A stretch of DNA of 64,000 bases from Bacteriovoracaceae bacterium UBA6200 (lineage in GTDB: Bacteria; Bdellovibrionota; Bacteriovoracia; Bacteriovoracales; Bacteriovoracaceae), in NCBI GenBank assembly GCA_002422605.1, contig DISW01000025.1, positions 248,001 through 312,000 of the forward strand. Direction: 5' to 3'. This document shows, piece by piece, positions 51,247 through 60,074 of this stretch. The translations under genes and the position numbers were made by a program. Every line of letters starts with the position of its first letter. Position 1 is the first letter of the stretch. A model generated the notes under the pieces. The model saw nothing but the letters and a program-made list of their open reading frames with translations, made no database searches and had not been told where the DNA came from.

Positions 51247-52250
51247 GAAGAACTCTTGTTTTATTTTCACTTCTTTCTTTCAGCGTTTCAGCTGCGGTAA
51301 AAAAACCGGTAGATGAACTTGCTCGATATCGTAGCGAAGTGATGCAAATGGGGGCCAGGCTTTCTACATTAGAAAAAGAGATCGCTAATAAAAACGACCT
51401 TTATGTCACAAGCTTAACTCAAATCAAACAGTTTGAATCCGACGTTAAACTCTATCGTGATGAACTTAAAAAGAAGAGGAAAGAACTGCATAAAGCTCAA
51501 CTTGAGAATAAGAGCATCCTCCAAAGTTACCTTCTTGAGAGTGAAAGCGAGTCTTCAGAACTATGGCAGAGGAAAGTTCATCTGGAACTTTTAAAGAAGG
51601 CCCAGGATAAACTGATTCAAACGGAATCTGAACTTACAAATTTTGATAAGAAAGTAATTGAGTTTGATGAGAAGCTTCTTGCTCTTAGAAATAATGAAGA
51701 AGAGTTAGGCGAAGTCATTAAAGAACTTGAGAACCGTAAGAAATCAACAATGGACAGTTATCTGGCCAAGGTTGATGAGAAGAAAAAGCTCGAAAAGAAA
51801 GTTCTATCTCAAAAGCTTACAACCAGAATAGCCAAAGTAAAAAAACAGCTCAGTCGGGCCCCGATAGTCGTTACTAAGCCAGATCGTTACTTTGGAAGAC
51901 CAGTGGATGACTATCTTAGTTTCACTCCGAGTCCCAAAGGTGTTACTTTCAAGTATCAGGCGACACAACCAGTGAAAGCGGTTGGGTCCGGCAAAATCGT
52001 TTTCGCTGGCGATTTATCTTCTTATGGCCAAGTGGTTTTGATAGATCATGGTGAAGAAATCAGAACAGTGCTCTTAGGGAAAATGAATATAAAAGTTAAG
52101 AAGAACGATTTAGTCAATGATGGCGATATTCTCGCCTATACTGTGAACGACTCAAAAGAAGCACAAAACTTATACTTCGAAGTCAGAAAGAAAAACACAG
52201 CTCAAAACACAATTTTGTGGTTAGACCAGAATGGAGTGAGTAAAATCTAA
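51243..52250 (+). CDS. envC: EnvC-like murein hydrolase activator, degenerate LytM domain
   Basis: 335 residues: signal peptide (LVLFSLLSFSVSA, about 1-18), a long coiled coil (about 25-210) and a C-terminal LytM/M23 fold (about 225-335). Metal-binding residues are missing: the H-x-x-x-D start is absent, and the usual H-x-H strand LHFEVR reads LYFEVR. As with E. coli EnvC, it should activate amidases rather than cut peptidoglycan itself. The ATG at 51243 overlaps the ftsX stop; the longer in-frame reading is internal to ftsX. No amidase gene is adjacent. Confidence 0.87.
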   Translation: MRRTLVLFSLLSFSVSAAVKKPVDELARYRSEVMQMGARLSTLEKEIANKNDLYVTSLTQIKQFESDVKLYRDELKKKRKELHKAQLENKSILQSYLLESESESSELWQRKVHLELLKKAQDKLIQTESELTNFDKKVIEFDEKLLALRNNEEELGEVIKELENRKKSTMDSYLAKVDEKKKLEKKVLSQKLTTRIAKVKKQLSRAPIVVTKPDRYFGRPVDDYLSFTPSPKGVTFKYQATQPVKAVGSGKIVFAGDLSSYGQVVLIDHGEEIRTVLLGKMNIKVKKNDLVNDGDILAYTVNDSKEAQNLYFEVRKKNTAQNTILWLDQNGVSKI

Positions 52251-52278
52251 GAGGATCAATCATCTCTTAGGAGCACTC

Positions 52279-53694
52279 ATGTCCCGTCTTTGCACATTAG
52301 CATTACTTTCTTTATTCGTTCTTTCGCCGGCCCAGGCCAGAGAGGACAAAAAAGCCGCCCCAAAAATTACAGAGAATCGCTCCCGCTTTGAACAATTGGA
52401 ACTTTTCAATAAAGTTCTCCATTTAGTTGAAACTCAATACTACCGGCCTGTCAGTACAGAAAAGCTTATTGAAGGTGCCTTAAAAGGCATGATGGAAACA
52501 CTGGATCCTCATTCAGCTTTTTTGAATAAAGAATATTTTGAAAAGATGCAGAATGATACTGCGGGTGAATTCGGTGGATTAGGATTGGAAGTTACTCAAA
52601 AAGAAGGAGTGATTTATATTATAACTCCGATTGATGACACTCCTGCGTTTCGCGCAGGAATTAAGCCTAAAGACAAAATGGTTGAGATTAATCATGAACC
52701 AATTGTTGGTATGACACTTGAACAGGCGATTGAAAGAATGCGCGGCAAGGTTGGAGATAAAATACATCTTGGTATCGTCAGAGATGGTGAAGAGGGAATC
52801 AAGCATTTTAATCTGAAACGAGAAATTATTAAGATTAAACCAGTGAAGTTTGAACTGATTGAAGATCGTTATGCTTACATTCGGTTAACTCAATTTCAAA
52901 AACGTTCAGCTGAATCCATTGAAGAAGCATTAAAACAACTTAAGAAAAAATCAAAAGAAGATCTTTTAGGAATTGTTTTAGATCTTCGCTCTAATCCTGG
53001 CGGACTTCTTGATCAGGCAGTTGATGTTTCATCCTTGTTCCTAAAAGAGGGAATCGTCGTAAGTACTGAAGCCCGCGATGCTCACAACAAAGACATTCGT
53101 TACGTAAAAAAATCGGGCTACAAAGATCTTGAGACTCCAATGGTGGTCTTGATTAATGGTGCTTCTGCCTCTGCTTCTGAAATTGTAGCAGGAGCTCTTC
53201 AGGATTATAAAAGGGCCATTATCATGGGTTCTCAATCCTTTGGTAAAGGTTCGGTTCAAACAGTGGCCCAGCTTGATAAGAGCACAGGGGTTAAACTTAC
53301 CATCGCACAGTACATGACACCTTTGAATAGAAAGATCCAGGCACTAGGAATTAAACCGGATGTTCAAATTGAAGAAATGAACCAGTCTGATTTTGAAAAA
53401 CTTCTTAAAGATGACCGTTACATTCGTGAAAAAGATCTTAAAGGGCATTTAACAGCGACTATCGAGACAGCAGAAGAAAAAATCCTACGAGAGGAAACAG
53501 AACGTAAAGAAAGAATCCGTCGTGCCAAAGAAATTGCCTCTCGTAAAGCTGAAAGTAAAAAATCTTCCAAAGAAAACGAAGACGAGATCTTTAAGGCCTA
53601 TACCCCCTCTGAGGACTATCAGGTGCTTCAAGCTGTCCGCTACCTTCAAGGATTCAATATCTTGGAATCTTCTAAGAGAGCAGATAACAAATAA
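52279..53694 (+). CDS. ctpA: C-terminal processing peptidase (S41)
   Basis: 471 residues, exported (signal peptide ends PAQA, residue 20). Domains: N-terminal helical region with LDPHSAFL, PDZ (about 95-175: GGLGLEVTQKEGVIYI, DTPAFRAGIKPKD), and the S41 protease core. The catalytic Ser is in NGASASASEIVAGALQD and the Lys in GSQSFGKGSVQT. A Lys/Glu-rich tail follows. Ctp proteases trim periplasmic proteins and often control peptidoglycan endopeptidases, which fits its place between EnvC-like and M23 genes. AGGAG lies before the ATG. Confidence 0.92.
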   Translation: MSRLCTLALLSLFVLSPAQAREDKKAAPKITENRSRFEQLELFNKVLHLVETQYYRPVSTEKLIEGALKGMMETLDPHSAFLNKEYFEKMQNDTAGEFGGLGLEVTQKEGVIYIITPIDDTPAFRAGIKPKDKMVEINHEPIVGMTLEQAIERMRGKVGDKIHLGIVRDGEEGIKHFNLKREIIKIKPVKFELIEDRYAYIRLTQFQKRSAESIEEALKQLKKKSKEDLLGIVLDLRSNPGGLLDQAVDVSSLFLKEGIVVSTEARDAHNKDIRYVKKSGYKDLETPMVVLINGASASASEIVAGALQDYKRAIIMGSQSFGKGSVQTVAQLDKSTGVKLTIAQYMTPLNRKIQALGIKPDVQIEEMNQSDFEKLLKDDRYIREKDLKGHLTATIETAEEKILREETERKERIRRAKEIASRKAESKKSSKENEDEIFKAYTPSEDYQVLQAVRYLQGFNILESSKRADNK

Positions 53695-54962
53695 TGATGG
53701 GCCTGAATGCTGCCAGTGTTTCAGATCTGGTTAATTCTATAAAAAACTTCCTGGAAGAAGAATTCCAGGAAGTGATGGTTCAGGGTGAGGTGACTAATTT
53801 GTCACTGTCCGGAGCTGGTCATTGGTACTTCAATCTTTCTGATGAGAATGCTTTAATTTCTTGCGCTCTTTTTAGAGGCGATGCTTTAAGAAACCCTTTA
53901 ATTCGTAATATAAAAGATGGCGATAAGATTATTCTTGTAGGGCCCCTCAGCGTTTATCAGAAGCGAGGATCCTTTCAGATTTTAGCTAAGCGTATTTTTC
54001 CAGCAGGAGAGGGACAGCTTAAGCTTCAGTATGAAAGACTCAAGGCCAAGCTTTCCCATGAGGGACTGTTTGATCTTGAAATAAAAAAAAACATCCCTCT
54101 TTTCCCAAAAAGGATTGCCGTCATCACGGCCGAGCATGGCGCAGCTTTGCAGGATTTCCTTAACGTTATGAAACGAAGGAGTCTTTGGCTCGATATTCTA
54201 ATCGTCCCAGCTTTGGTACAAGGTGATGGAGCGCCTCTCTCATTATTAAATGCCTTTAAAAAAGCCTCAGCTATTCCTGATGTGGATGTCATCGTGTTAA
54301 CCCGTGGCGGAGGAAGTATAGAAGATCTTTGGGCCTTTAATGACGAAAATCTGGTGAGAGCTGTCTATGAATGTGCCATCCCTGTGATCAGCGCAGTTGG
54401 ACACCAGGTGGATTATACTCTTTGTGATTACGTTGCTGATCTTCGATCAGAAACACCCACTGCTGCGGCTGAAACACTTTCTCAGCCTCAGACGGAATTG
54501 AGTTCCAGACTCCGATACTGCCAATCTCATTTGAAATCAGATATCTTTAAATTGTACCAGCACGTTCAACTTATGATTCAGAAATTCCATCCCCGTGAAC
54601 TTCTTAATCTCATGAAACAAAGAATTCACGATGGTGAAAAGCGTTTAAGTGCTATTCACTTAAAAGAGCGTGCCGTTGAATTAGTTGGTTTAACTGAAGC
54701 TACTCAACGGATTGATGAGGCAGTAATGAAACTTAATCACTCTACTGATCTTATGAGTACCAGAAATAGTGAGAAATTATTGCGCCTGGAGCAGGTTCTC
54801 AAGGCACTCAATCCAGACAATGTCTTGGGTCGTGGCTATAGCTATGTTAGACTGGCAGAAGGTAAAGTTATTTCTTCCAAATCATCATATGACAAAATGA
54901 ATCCTGGAAGCAGGATTGAAATTCAGTTCCAAGATGGAACTGGAGTCGCTTTAAAGGAGTAA
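53694..54962 (+). CDS. xseA: exodeoxyribonuclease VII large subunit
   Basis: 422 residues. N-terminal OB fold (VQGEVTNLSLSGAGHWYFNLSD near 29-50, GPLSVYQKRGSFQI) and the nuclease domain (PKRIAVITAEHGAALQDF, DVIVLTRGGGSIEDLWAFNDE, PVISAVGHQVDYTLCDYVADLRSETPTAAAE). A helical region follows, then a final VLGRGYSYVR. It degrades single-stranded DNA with XseB. No xseB lies next to it, which is less common. Its start overlaps the ctp stop (TAATG); an adjacent second ATG could also serve. Confidence 0.94.
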   Translation: MMGLNAASVSDLVNSIKNFLEEEFQEVMVQGEVTNLSLSGAGHWYFNLSDENALISCALFRGDALRNPLIRNIKDGDKIILVGPLSVYQKRGSFQILAKRIFPAGEGQLKLQYERLKAKLSHEGLFDLEIKKNIPLFPKRIAVITAEHGAALQDFLNVMKRRSLWLDILIVPALVQGDGAPLSLLNAFKKASAIPDVDVIVLTRGGGSIEDLWAFNDENLVRAVYECAIPVISAVGHQVDYTLCDYVADLRSETPTAAAETLSQPQTELSSRLRYCQSHLKSDIFKLYQHVQLMIQKFHPRELLNLMKQRIHDGEKRLSAIHLKERAVELVGLTEATQRIDEAVMKLNHSTDLMSTRNSEKLLRLEQVLKALNPDNVLGRGYSYVRLAEGKVISSKSSYDKMNPGSRIEIQFQDGTGVALKE

Positions 54963-54963
54963 T

Positions 54964-55806
54964 ATGAAGAATTTACTATTAACACTTCTTATCCCTCAGT
55001 TATTCGGCTGCGCTATTGCTAAAAATCCCATTCAGCAGGAACTCTCTATTTCTCCCGGGGAAATTCGTTTTGTAGAATTCGAGGAGACAAGCGATAAGAT
55101 CCGCTTTTACTGTAAAGACCAGGAAATTAAACTCAATCGCGTTGGAAAAAAACTTCAAGCGGTTGTTATTGAAAGTTATTTTTCTGAGCTTAAGCCTTTT
55201 ACTTGTTTTCTAAAAGAAAAAGACCAGAACTTGCAAGAATTGTTCTTTCAGGTTGTGGACCGTGAGTATAAGTCTGAACAGTTAAGGGTGAATCCAAAAA
55301 GAATCAAGCTCTCAGCTAAAGATCAGAAACGGGCCAATGCTGAACAGGTTATATTGAATAAAATTTATGCTTCTTCCTTGAATTCTTTTCAGTTTGATAA
55401 GGCCTTTATTAAGCCGATGGATAGTTTTATTACCAGCATTTATGGAACCCGAAGAGTTTATAACAAAGTCAAAAAAGGGCAGCACTTAGGTACTGACTTT
55501 CGCGCTGCCATTGGGGAAAAAGTTCCTGCTACGAACTCAGGGAAAGTCGTTTTAGCGGCCGATCTCTTTTTTACCGGTTGGACCGTCATCATAGATCACG
55601 GCATGGATATTTTTTCAGTATATGGGCATCTTTCCAAAACACTTGTTAAGGAAGGAGACATGATTGAGCGAGGACAAATTGTTGCTCTTTCAGGTAATAC
55701 CGGAAGAACTTCTGGACCACATCTTCATTGGGGTGTTAAAGTTCAAGGCCAATATATCGATGGCCTCGTCTTGATTGATGAAAGCCAGAAAATCTTCAAG
55801 GAATAA
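54964..55806 (+). CDS. M23 peptidoglycan endopeptidase lipoprotein
   Basis: 280 residues with a lipobox (LFGC at about 13-16). A beta-rich N-terminal region (about 25-110) precedes a complete LytM/M23 domain (about 165-275). The zinc ligands are visible: H in HLGTDF near 177 with its Asp, and HLHWGV near 258, plus YGHLS near 220. It should cleave peptide cross-links from an outer-membrane anchor. Unlike the EnvC-like protein upstream it has all catalytic residues. It lies 1 base after xseA and overlaps the next gene by TAATG. Confidence 0.9.
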   Translation: MKNLLLTLLIPQLFGCAIAKNPIQQELSISPGEIRFVEFEETSDKIRFYCKDQEIKLNRVGKKLQAVVIESYFSELKPFTCFLKEKDQNLQELFFQVVDREYKSEQLRVNPKRIKLSAKDQKRANAEQVILNKIYASSLNSFQFDKAFIKPMDSFITSIYGTRRVYNKVKKGQHLGTDFRAAIGEKVPATNSGKVVLAADLFFTGWTVIIDHGMDIFSVYGHLSKTLVKEGDMIERGQIVALSGNTGRTSGPHLHWGVKVQGQYIDGLVLIDESQKIFKE

Positions 55807-57503
55807 TGCAGCAGTACTCAGGCTTACTTCAGTTCAGAATTGATCCACTTCTTTCCCCAGATATGAGAAAGGACCTGGATAATTTGCTCTCTAATTTAAA
55901 AGATGCAGAGAAAGTAGAAGGGTTGATTGGTCCGAGGAAGGATCATCTCCTTACCGTTGATTTTGTTTCGGAAAGCTCTCTCCATACTTTAAAGGAAGGA
56001 CCTGAATTTAAAATCTGTCTATTGGATCAGAATCAGGGACTATTTAGTTTTGGTCAAAACATTAATGAATCGCTGGTCGATGCAGTTCTTGACGATAGCC
56101 TCGATTTAAAACAGTTAGAAAGACTTATCTTTCCTCGACTTAAAACGCTGATTAAAAGCAAAGAAGATATTTTTACAACTTTAGGATTAAAAAATATTCG
56201 CAAGTTTGAACTTAAAGTAAAACAGGCCACTCAAAAAAAGCTTGGGGATTCATTCACTTCAGAAGGACTGCTTCATTTTGCCCAGTCTTTAGTTGATCTG
56301 GAGAAAGAACTTATCCAGGCAGATGATTTACTAAAGCTTGGAAAAGTTCTTAAACAATTTGTAAAAAATAATATTGAAAAAGCAAAGTTCGCTTTTATTT
56401 CCAGTAAGGATTTAGCAGACCTTTCTTCCACGGATAATTTTCTTCTTTTACCTCCATTTAAGGGACAGTTCATCGGTATAGAAATGCTTTGGAATGAAGA
56501 GGACGTAAATAAGCTTACGAAACGTCTCTTCTTCTTTAATACTCTGGTGCACTTTTTTAAATCCCAACAAGAAGTAGAAGATCCATTCTTTGACCAACTC
56601 CTTTGGGAGCGGGTACTTGATAGTATTCCATTTCCTGTGGCCCTCCTTTCAGAGACAGCAGAGGTTCATCAACACAATACTTTATTCTCAAAATTGCGCT
56701 TTTCTCCCGGTGATTGCCTTAAGCTTGAACTTAGAGAAAAAATTCTGATTAATGATATCCCTTACAATATTTATCGTAAGGATGTTCAGCACCTGAATGA
56801 AAATAAAATACTTTTCGTCTTTTTTACTGAGAGTTTCTTCCTGAAAGGGGATGGGAACCTCACTCCTACCGGGCAGGAATTAGGTATTATCAGTTCCAGT
56901 ATTGCCCATGAGCTTAATAATCCGATTGCCGGAATCCAGGCCGCTTTGAGTCTGTTGTTATTGGATGAGTCTTTGAATCAAGAAGCGACAGGAACCCTGA
57001 AAGAAATGAAGAATGGAGCTCTTCGTTGCAAACAGCTCATTGAAACATTTTTAGGCTTCTCCCGTGCGACTCCAAGAAATCTCCAGACCTTTGAATCAAG
57101 TTTAAGCCCGATCGAGATCTGCTACCAGCAGGCGCAAAACCTTTTACGCTTTAGAACTGTTGAGAGTGGAATTCGTTTTAATTTTGTTTCCAGTAAGCAC
57201 GCTGATTTTCGGGCAGAAGTGAATTTAAGTCTTCTTACAATGACGTTTTATCTCATCTTAGGTGAACTCATGACTCTCTATTCACATCAAATGCTGGTTG
57301 CAAACCGGAATCAGATAGAGAAGGTAATTAGAGGGGAAATAGTCGAGTCTTCCCAGGAAATTCAGATTCAGCTTCATGAGTTGAATATTTCTACTCTTAG
57401 TTTGTCGAAATTAATTCAGAACCTTCTCACCATTGAAAATCTAGTTCTTCAGGTTTCTGATTACTCACTCCGCTTTATTTACAGTCAGTCTAAAGGTATT
57501 TAA
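55806..57503 (+). CDS. degenerate histidine-kinase-like protein
   Basis: 565 residues. The N-terminal 355 residues have no recognised domain; a PAS-like segment may lie near 270-350 (LDSIPFPVALLSETAEV). A clear HisKA dimerisation helix follows, with H368 in SSIAHELNNPIAGIQ. The ATPase part is abnormal: the N-box reads ILGELMTLYSHQ without its Asn, and I find neither DxGxG nor GxGLG Gly boxes. So ATP binding is doubtful. No membrane helix. It starts in the M23 stop (TAATG), so it may regulate or scaffold cell-wall functions, or receive phosphate from another kinase. Confidence 0.75.
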   Translation: MQQYSGLLQFRIDPLLSPDMRKDLDNLLSNLKDAEKVEGLIGPRKDHLLTVDFVSESSLHTLKEGPEFKICLLDQNQGLFSFGQNINESLVDAVLDDSLDLKQLERLIFPRLKTLIKSKEDIFTTLGLKNIRKFELKVKQATQKKLGDSFTSEGLLHFAQSLVDLEKELIQADDLLKLGKVLKQFVKNNIEKAKFAFISSKDLADLSSTDNFLLLPPFKGQFIGIEMLWNEEDVNKLTKRLFFFNTLVHFFKSQQEVEDPFFDQLLWERVLDSIPFPVALLSETAEVHQHNTLFSKLRFSPGDCLKLELREKILINDIPYNIYRKDVQHLNENKILFVFFTESFFLKGDGNLTPTGQELGIISSSIAHELNNPIAGIQAALSLLLLDESLNQEATGTLKEMKNGALRCKQLIETFLGFSRATPRNLQTFESSLSPIEICYQQAQNLLRFRTVESGIRFNFVSSKHADFRAEVNLSLLTMTFYLILGELMTLYSHQMLVANRNQIEKVIRGEIVESSQEIQIQLHELNISTLSLSKLIQNLLTIENLVLQVSDYSLRFIYSQSKGI

Positions 57504-58800
57504 CCGGAAAATGATAGCGATCTATGTGGGTCGTTGATAAGCGTTCGATTTTCTCCAAGTACAACTTCTTTTCATCTTTAATATCAGCTGCCCTTAAAGT
57601 CAGATAGACATCAGGATTGCTGCGCAATTCATGATTAAAAAGACCGAGAAAGATTTCACGAATGTCATTTTGGATTGAGGCCCGTTTTTTTCCTTTCTGC
57701 TGAGTTTCAAAGCGGCTCACCTGATTAGATAAGAATTGATGAAGCTTCTTCTTGTGAGACGGATATTTAAATACCAGCTGTGAATAGGATGAAAAATTTA
57801 AGAATGAGTAAACAATGAACTGGCCACTGATAAGATGGGGCGTGATAACAAAATCATGTTCATCCATTAAGCGAGGAGCTGCAGGGACTGGATGTTTATT
57901 TCTTAGATAATTAATACTTTTTTGACGATAGACTTCCGGGATTTTTACGAAGTTTGCGTTCATAAAAAAGAGGCCTTCTACAAAAGGACCACAAAGTCTA
58001 AGATGGATCTGGCTCCAGCGAAATTCCGGTAGATAAACTTTGAGATCCTCTATCTCTTCTTGCGGATTTTTTAAAGGAAGGATGGTCAGGATAACACCGT
58101 TGTCTCCCTTGATCGTAAGGACACAAGGAGTATCGATTTTTTCCAGGGTTTGATAAACTTTTGGAAGTCCATCCTCGGCTTCAATAATAGCTCGGTCTAG
58201 CTCGAACTTATTTCTAGGATAGTAAAGTTGGTTGACCTTGCGGATGTTCTTGCTCTCAAAAATCTCCATGTACTTTAACAGTAACATCCCGGTTGCCCGT
58301 GCATCTTCAATTGCCCGATGAGCGTGGGAGTGATTAATGTTAAAAATTTGAGACATGTAATTTAGATTGGAACTCATGATGTCAGGAATCATGTACTTGG
58401 TCATAATGTTAGTACAGATCACTTTATTATCCAGCGTAGGGCGCTGAAGTTTTTTCAATACGCCATTTAGAAAAGGAATATCAAAAGACGTATTATGGGC
58501 CACCAGAATACTATCTCCGATGAATTCTAATATCTCATCTATGACTTCTTCAATTTTAGGGGAGTGCTCGACGTCAGCTTTTTTTATTCCTGTTAACTTT
58601 TGAACGAAGTCAGGAATTTCTTTAATCGGGTTTACCAGAAATGAGCGTTCTTCTGTTATCTTTCGATTTTCAATCTTAACCATACCGATTTCGATAATTT
58701 TTTCGGTATCAGGATTTCCGCCAGTCGTTTCCAGATCGATAACACAAAAACGAAGTGAGTTTAATAACTCGCCTGAGGTGTTGAAGTTTTTTTCTTGCAT
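57490..58800 (-). CDS. DnaQ-like 3'-5' exonuclease with long C-terminal extension
   Basis: 436 residues. The DEDDh exonuclease domain (about 12-180) has all motifs: ExoI VIDLETTGG, ExoII LVAHNTSFDIPFL and ExoIII HAHRAIEDARATG. The remaining 250 residues are not recognised; they contain no polymerase or UvrC nuclease signature. It could be a proofreading-type or RNA/DNA trimming exonuclease. Last gene of the deoA-punA-cdd unit, 41 bases after cdd, with no obvious ribosome site before the ATG. It converges on the kinase-like gene with a 14-base overlap. Confidence 0.87.
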   Translation of the reverse strand: MQEKNFNTSGELLNSLRFCVIDLETTGGNPDTEKIIEIGMVKIENRKITEERSFLVNPIKEIPDFVQKLTGIKKADVEHSPKIEEVIDEILEFIGDSILVAHNTSFDIPFLNGVLKKLQRPTLDNKVICTNIMTKYMIPDIMSSNLNYMSQIFNINHSHAHRAIEDARATGMLLLKYMEIFESKNIRKVNQLYYPRNKFELDRAIIEAEDGLPKVYQTLEKIDTPCVLTIKGDNGVILTILPLKNPQEEIEDLKVYLPEFRWSQIHLRLCGPFVEGLFFMNANFVKIPEVYRQKSINYLRNKHPVPAAPRLMDEHDFVITPHLISGQFIVYSFLNFSSYSQLVFKYPSHKKKLHQFLSNQVSRFETQQKGKKRASIQNDIREIFLGLFNHELRSNPDVYLTLRAADIKDEKKLYLEKIERLSTTHIDRYHFPVKYL

Positions 58801-58841
58801 GTTGATAAATGAGACATTCGCCCCATCCTTTCATTAGTCAT

Positions 58842-59228
58842 TTATTCCATGTGCTCAGGAGTGAACGCACAGGTAAGAAGCTCTTTTAGTTTCTTAGTTG
58901 TCTCTTTGCCATTCTTGTCACCGAAAGTAACTTCAAGGTTTCCATCAGCAAATTCGGTCATAACTTGCAGGCACATTCCACAGGGAGGCCAGCCATCTTG
59001 AGTGTAGACATAAATGCGTTTAACTTCTTTATGTCCTTCCGAGACGGCCTTCCAGATAGCGACTCGTTCTGCACAGACTGTTCCACCAAAACTTGCGTTT
59101 TCAATATTACAGCCCTGATAAATCTTTCCGTCCGTTGTTTCTAAAGCGGCTCCCACTTTGGCTTTGGAATAAGGGGAGTGAGATCGGGTAGAGGCATCTA
59201 GGGCCTGATCGCGTAAATCATGACTCAT
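58842..59228 (-). CDS. cdd: cytidine deaminase
   Basis: 128 residues, homotetrameric-type length. Deaminates cytidine and deoxycytidine to uridine forms. The zinc site is complete: VCAERVAIWKA near 51-61 (Cys and catalytic Glu) and PPCGMCLQVM near 83-92 (two Cys). NIENASFGG near 41-49 binds the ribose. Its start overlaps the punA stop by one base (TAATG). Its products feed the pyrimidine phosphorylase encoded at the head of the same unit. Confidence 0.95.
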   Translation of the reverse strand: MSHDLRDQALDASTRSHSPYSKAKVGAALETTDGKIYQGCNIENASFGGTVCAERVAIWKAVSEGHKEVKRIYVYTQDGWPPCGMCLQVMTEFADGNLEVTFGDKNGKETTKKLKELLTCAFTPEHME

Positions 59229-60061
59229 TAAACTTTCCCTAATTTATGGAGTTCACTAATAGTTTCAGTTAAAACCGTCGCAAATCCAATCATGGCCTTT
59301 TCTGCCACTATTTTCACATCAGCATGATCAAGCTTTTCCTTCTTGATTCCAGCGGCATAATTGGTGATACATGCTACGCCGGCAACTTTTAATCCTAAAT
59401 GGTTTGCAGCTATGACTTCATGAACAGTACTCATCCCTACCATGTCTGCACCAATCGTTCTGAGCATGCGAATTTCGGCGGGAGTTTCATAAGTTGGGCC
59501 TAAAACAGAGCAGTATACTCCATCTTTTAAATTAACTTTATTGGCCTTGCTTACTTGTTGAAGAATGTTACGAAGGTCAGCATCATAAGCATTTCCCATA
59601 TCAGGAAAACGAGGACCAAGTTCTGCGATATTTGGACCAACCAGAGGATTTCTTCCAGAGAGGTTAATGTGATCTGAAATGGCCACCAGGTCACCAGGGT
59701 GGAAATCATTATTGATACCCCCTGAAGCATTGGTTAAAAAAAGATAGTCTATTCCAACAGCGGCAAGAGTTCTTACCGGAAGAACAATTTCTTCCATGGC
59801 ATAGCCTTCATAGGCGTGAAGGCGACCTTGAAGGGCCGCAACTGTAACGCCCTTAACTTCACCTATGATCAAGGCTCCTGAGTGACCTTCTACTGATGTT
59901 CTCTTGAAATGAGGAATATCCTGATAAGGAATCACAAGTTTGTTTTCGATTTGATCAATATAAATTCCAAGACCGGATCCTAGCACGATACCAATTTGTG
60001 GTTTCTTGGAGACCTTAGAAAGTATGTATTGGGAGGCTTCCATTATTTTAGTCATTGTCAT
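59228..60061 (-). CDS. punA: purine-nucleoside phosphorylase, trimeric type
   Basis: 277 residues. Splits inosine/guanosine and deoxy forms with phosphate. Landmarks are GIVLGSGLGIYIDQI near 22-36, the phosphate-binding RTSVEGHSGAL near 51-61, LQGRLHAYEGY near 76-86, FLTNASGGIN near 107-116, LGPTYETPAEIRML near 187-200 and VGMSTVHEVIAA near 207-218. AAGGATAT precedes the ATG. It lies 13 bases after the pyrimidine phosphorylase and is coupled to cdd. Confidence 0.94.
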   Translation of the reverse strand: MTMTKIMEASQYILSKVSKKPQIGIVLGSGLGIYIDQIENKLVIPYQDIPHFKRTSVEGHSGALIIGEVKGVTVAALQGRLHAYEGYAMEEIVLPVRTLAAVGIDYLFLTNASGGINNDFHPGDLVAISDHINLSGRNPLVGPNIAELGPRFPDMGNAYDADLRNILQQVSKANKVNLKDGVYCSVLGPTYETPAEIRMLRTIGADMVGMSTVHEVIAANHLGLKVAGVACITNYAAGIKKEKLDHADVKIVAEKAMIGFATVLTETISELHKLGKV

Positions 60062-60074
60062 AAAAAAGATATCC

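Noticed and set aside
57490..58800. Naming the exonuclease gene dnaQ (polymerase III epsilon)
   Set aside because: The protein is almost twice epsilon's length and lacks a recognisable alpha-binding tail; only the exonuclease domain is certain.
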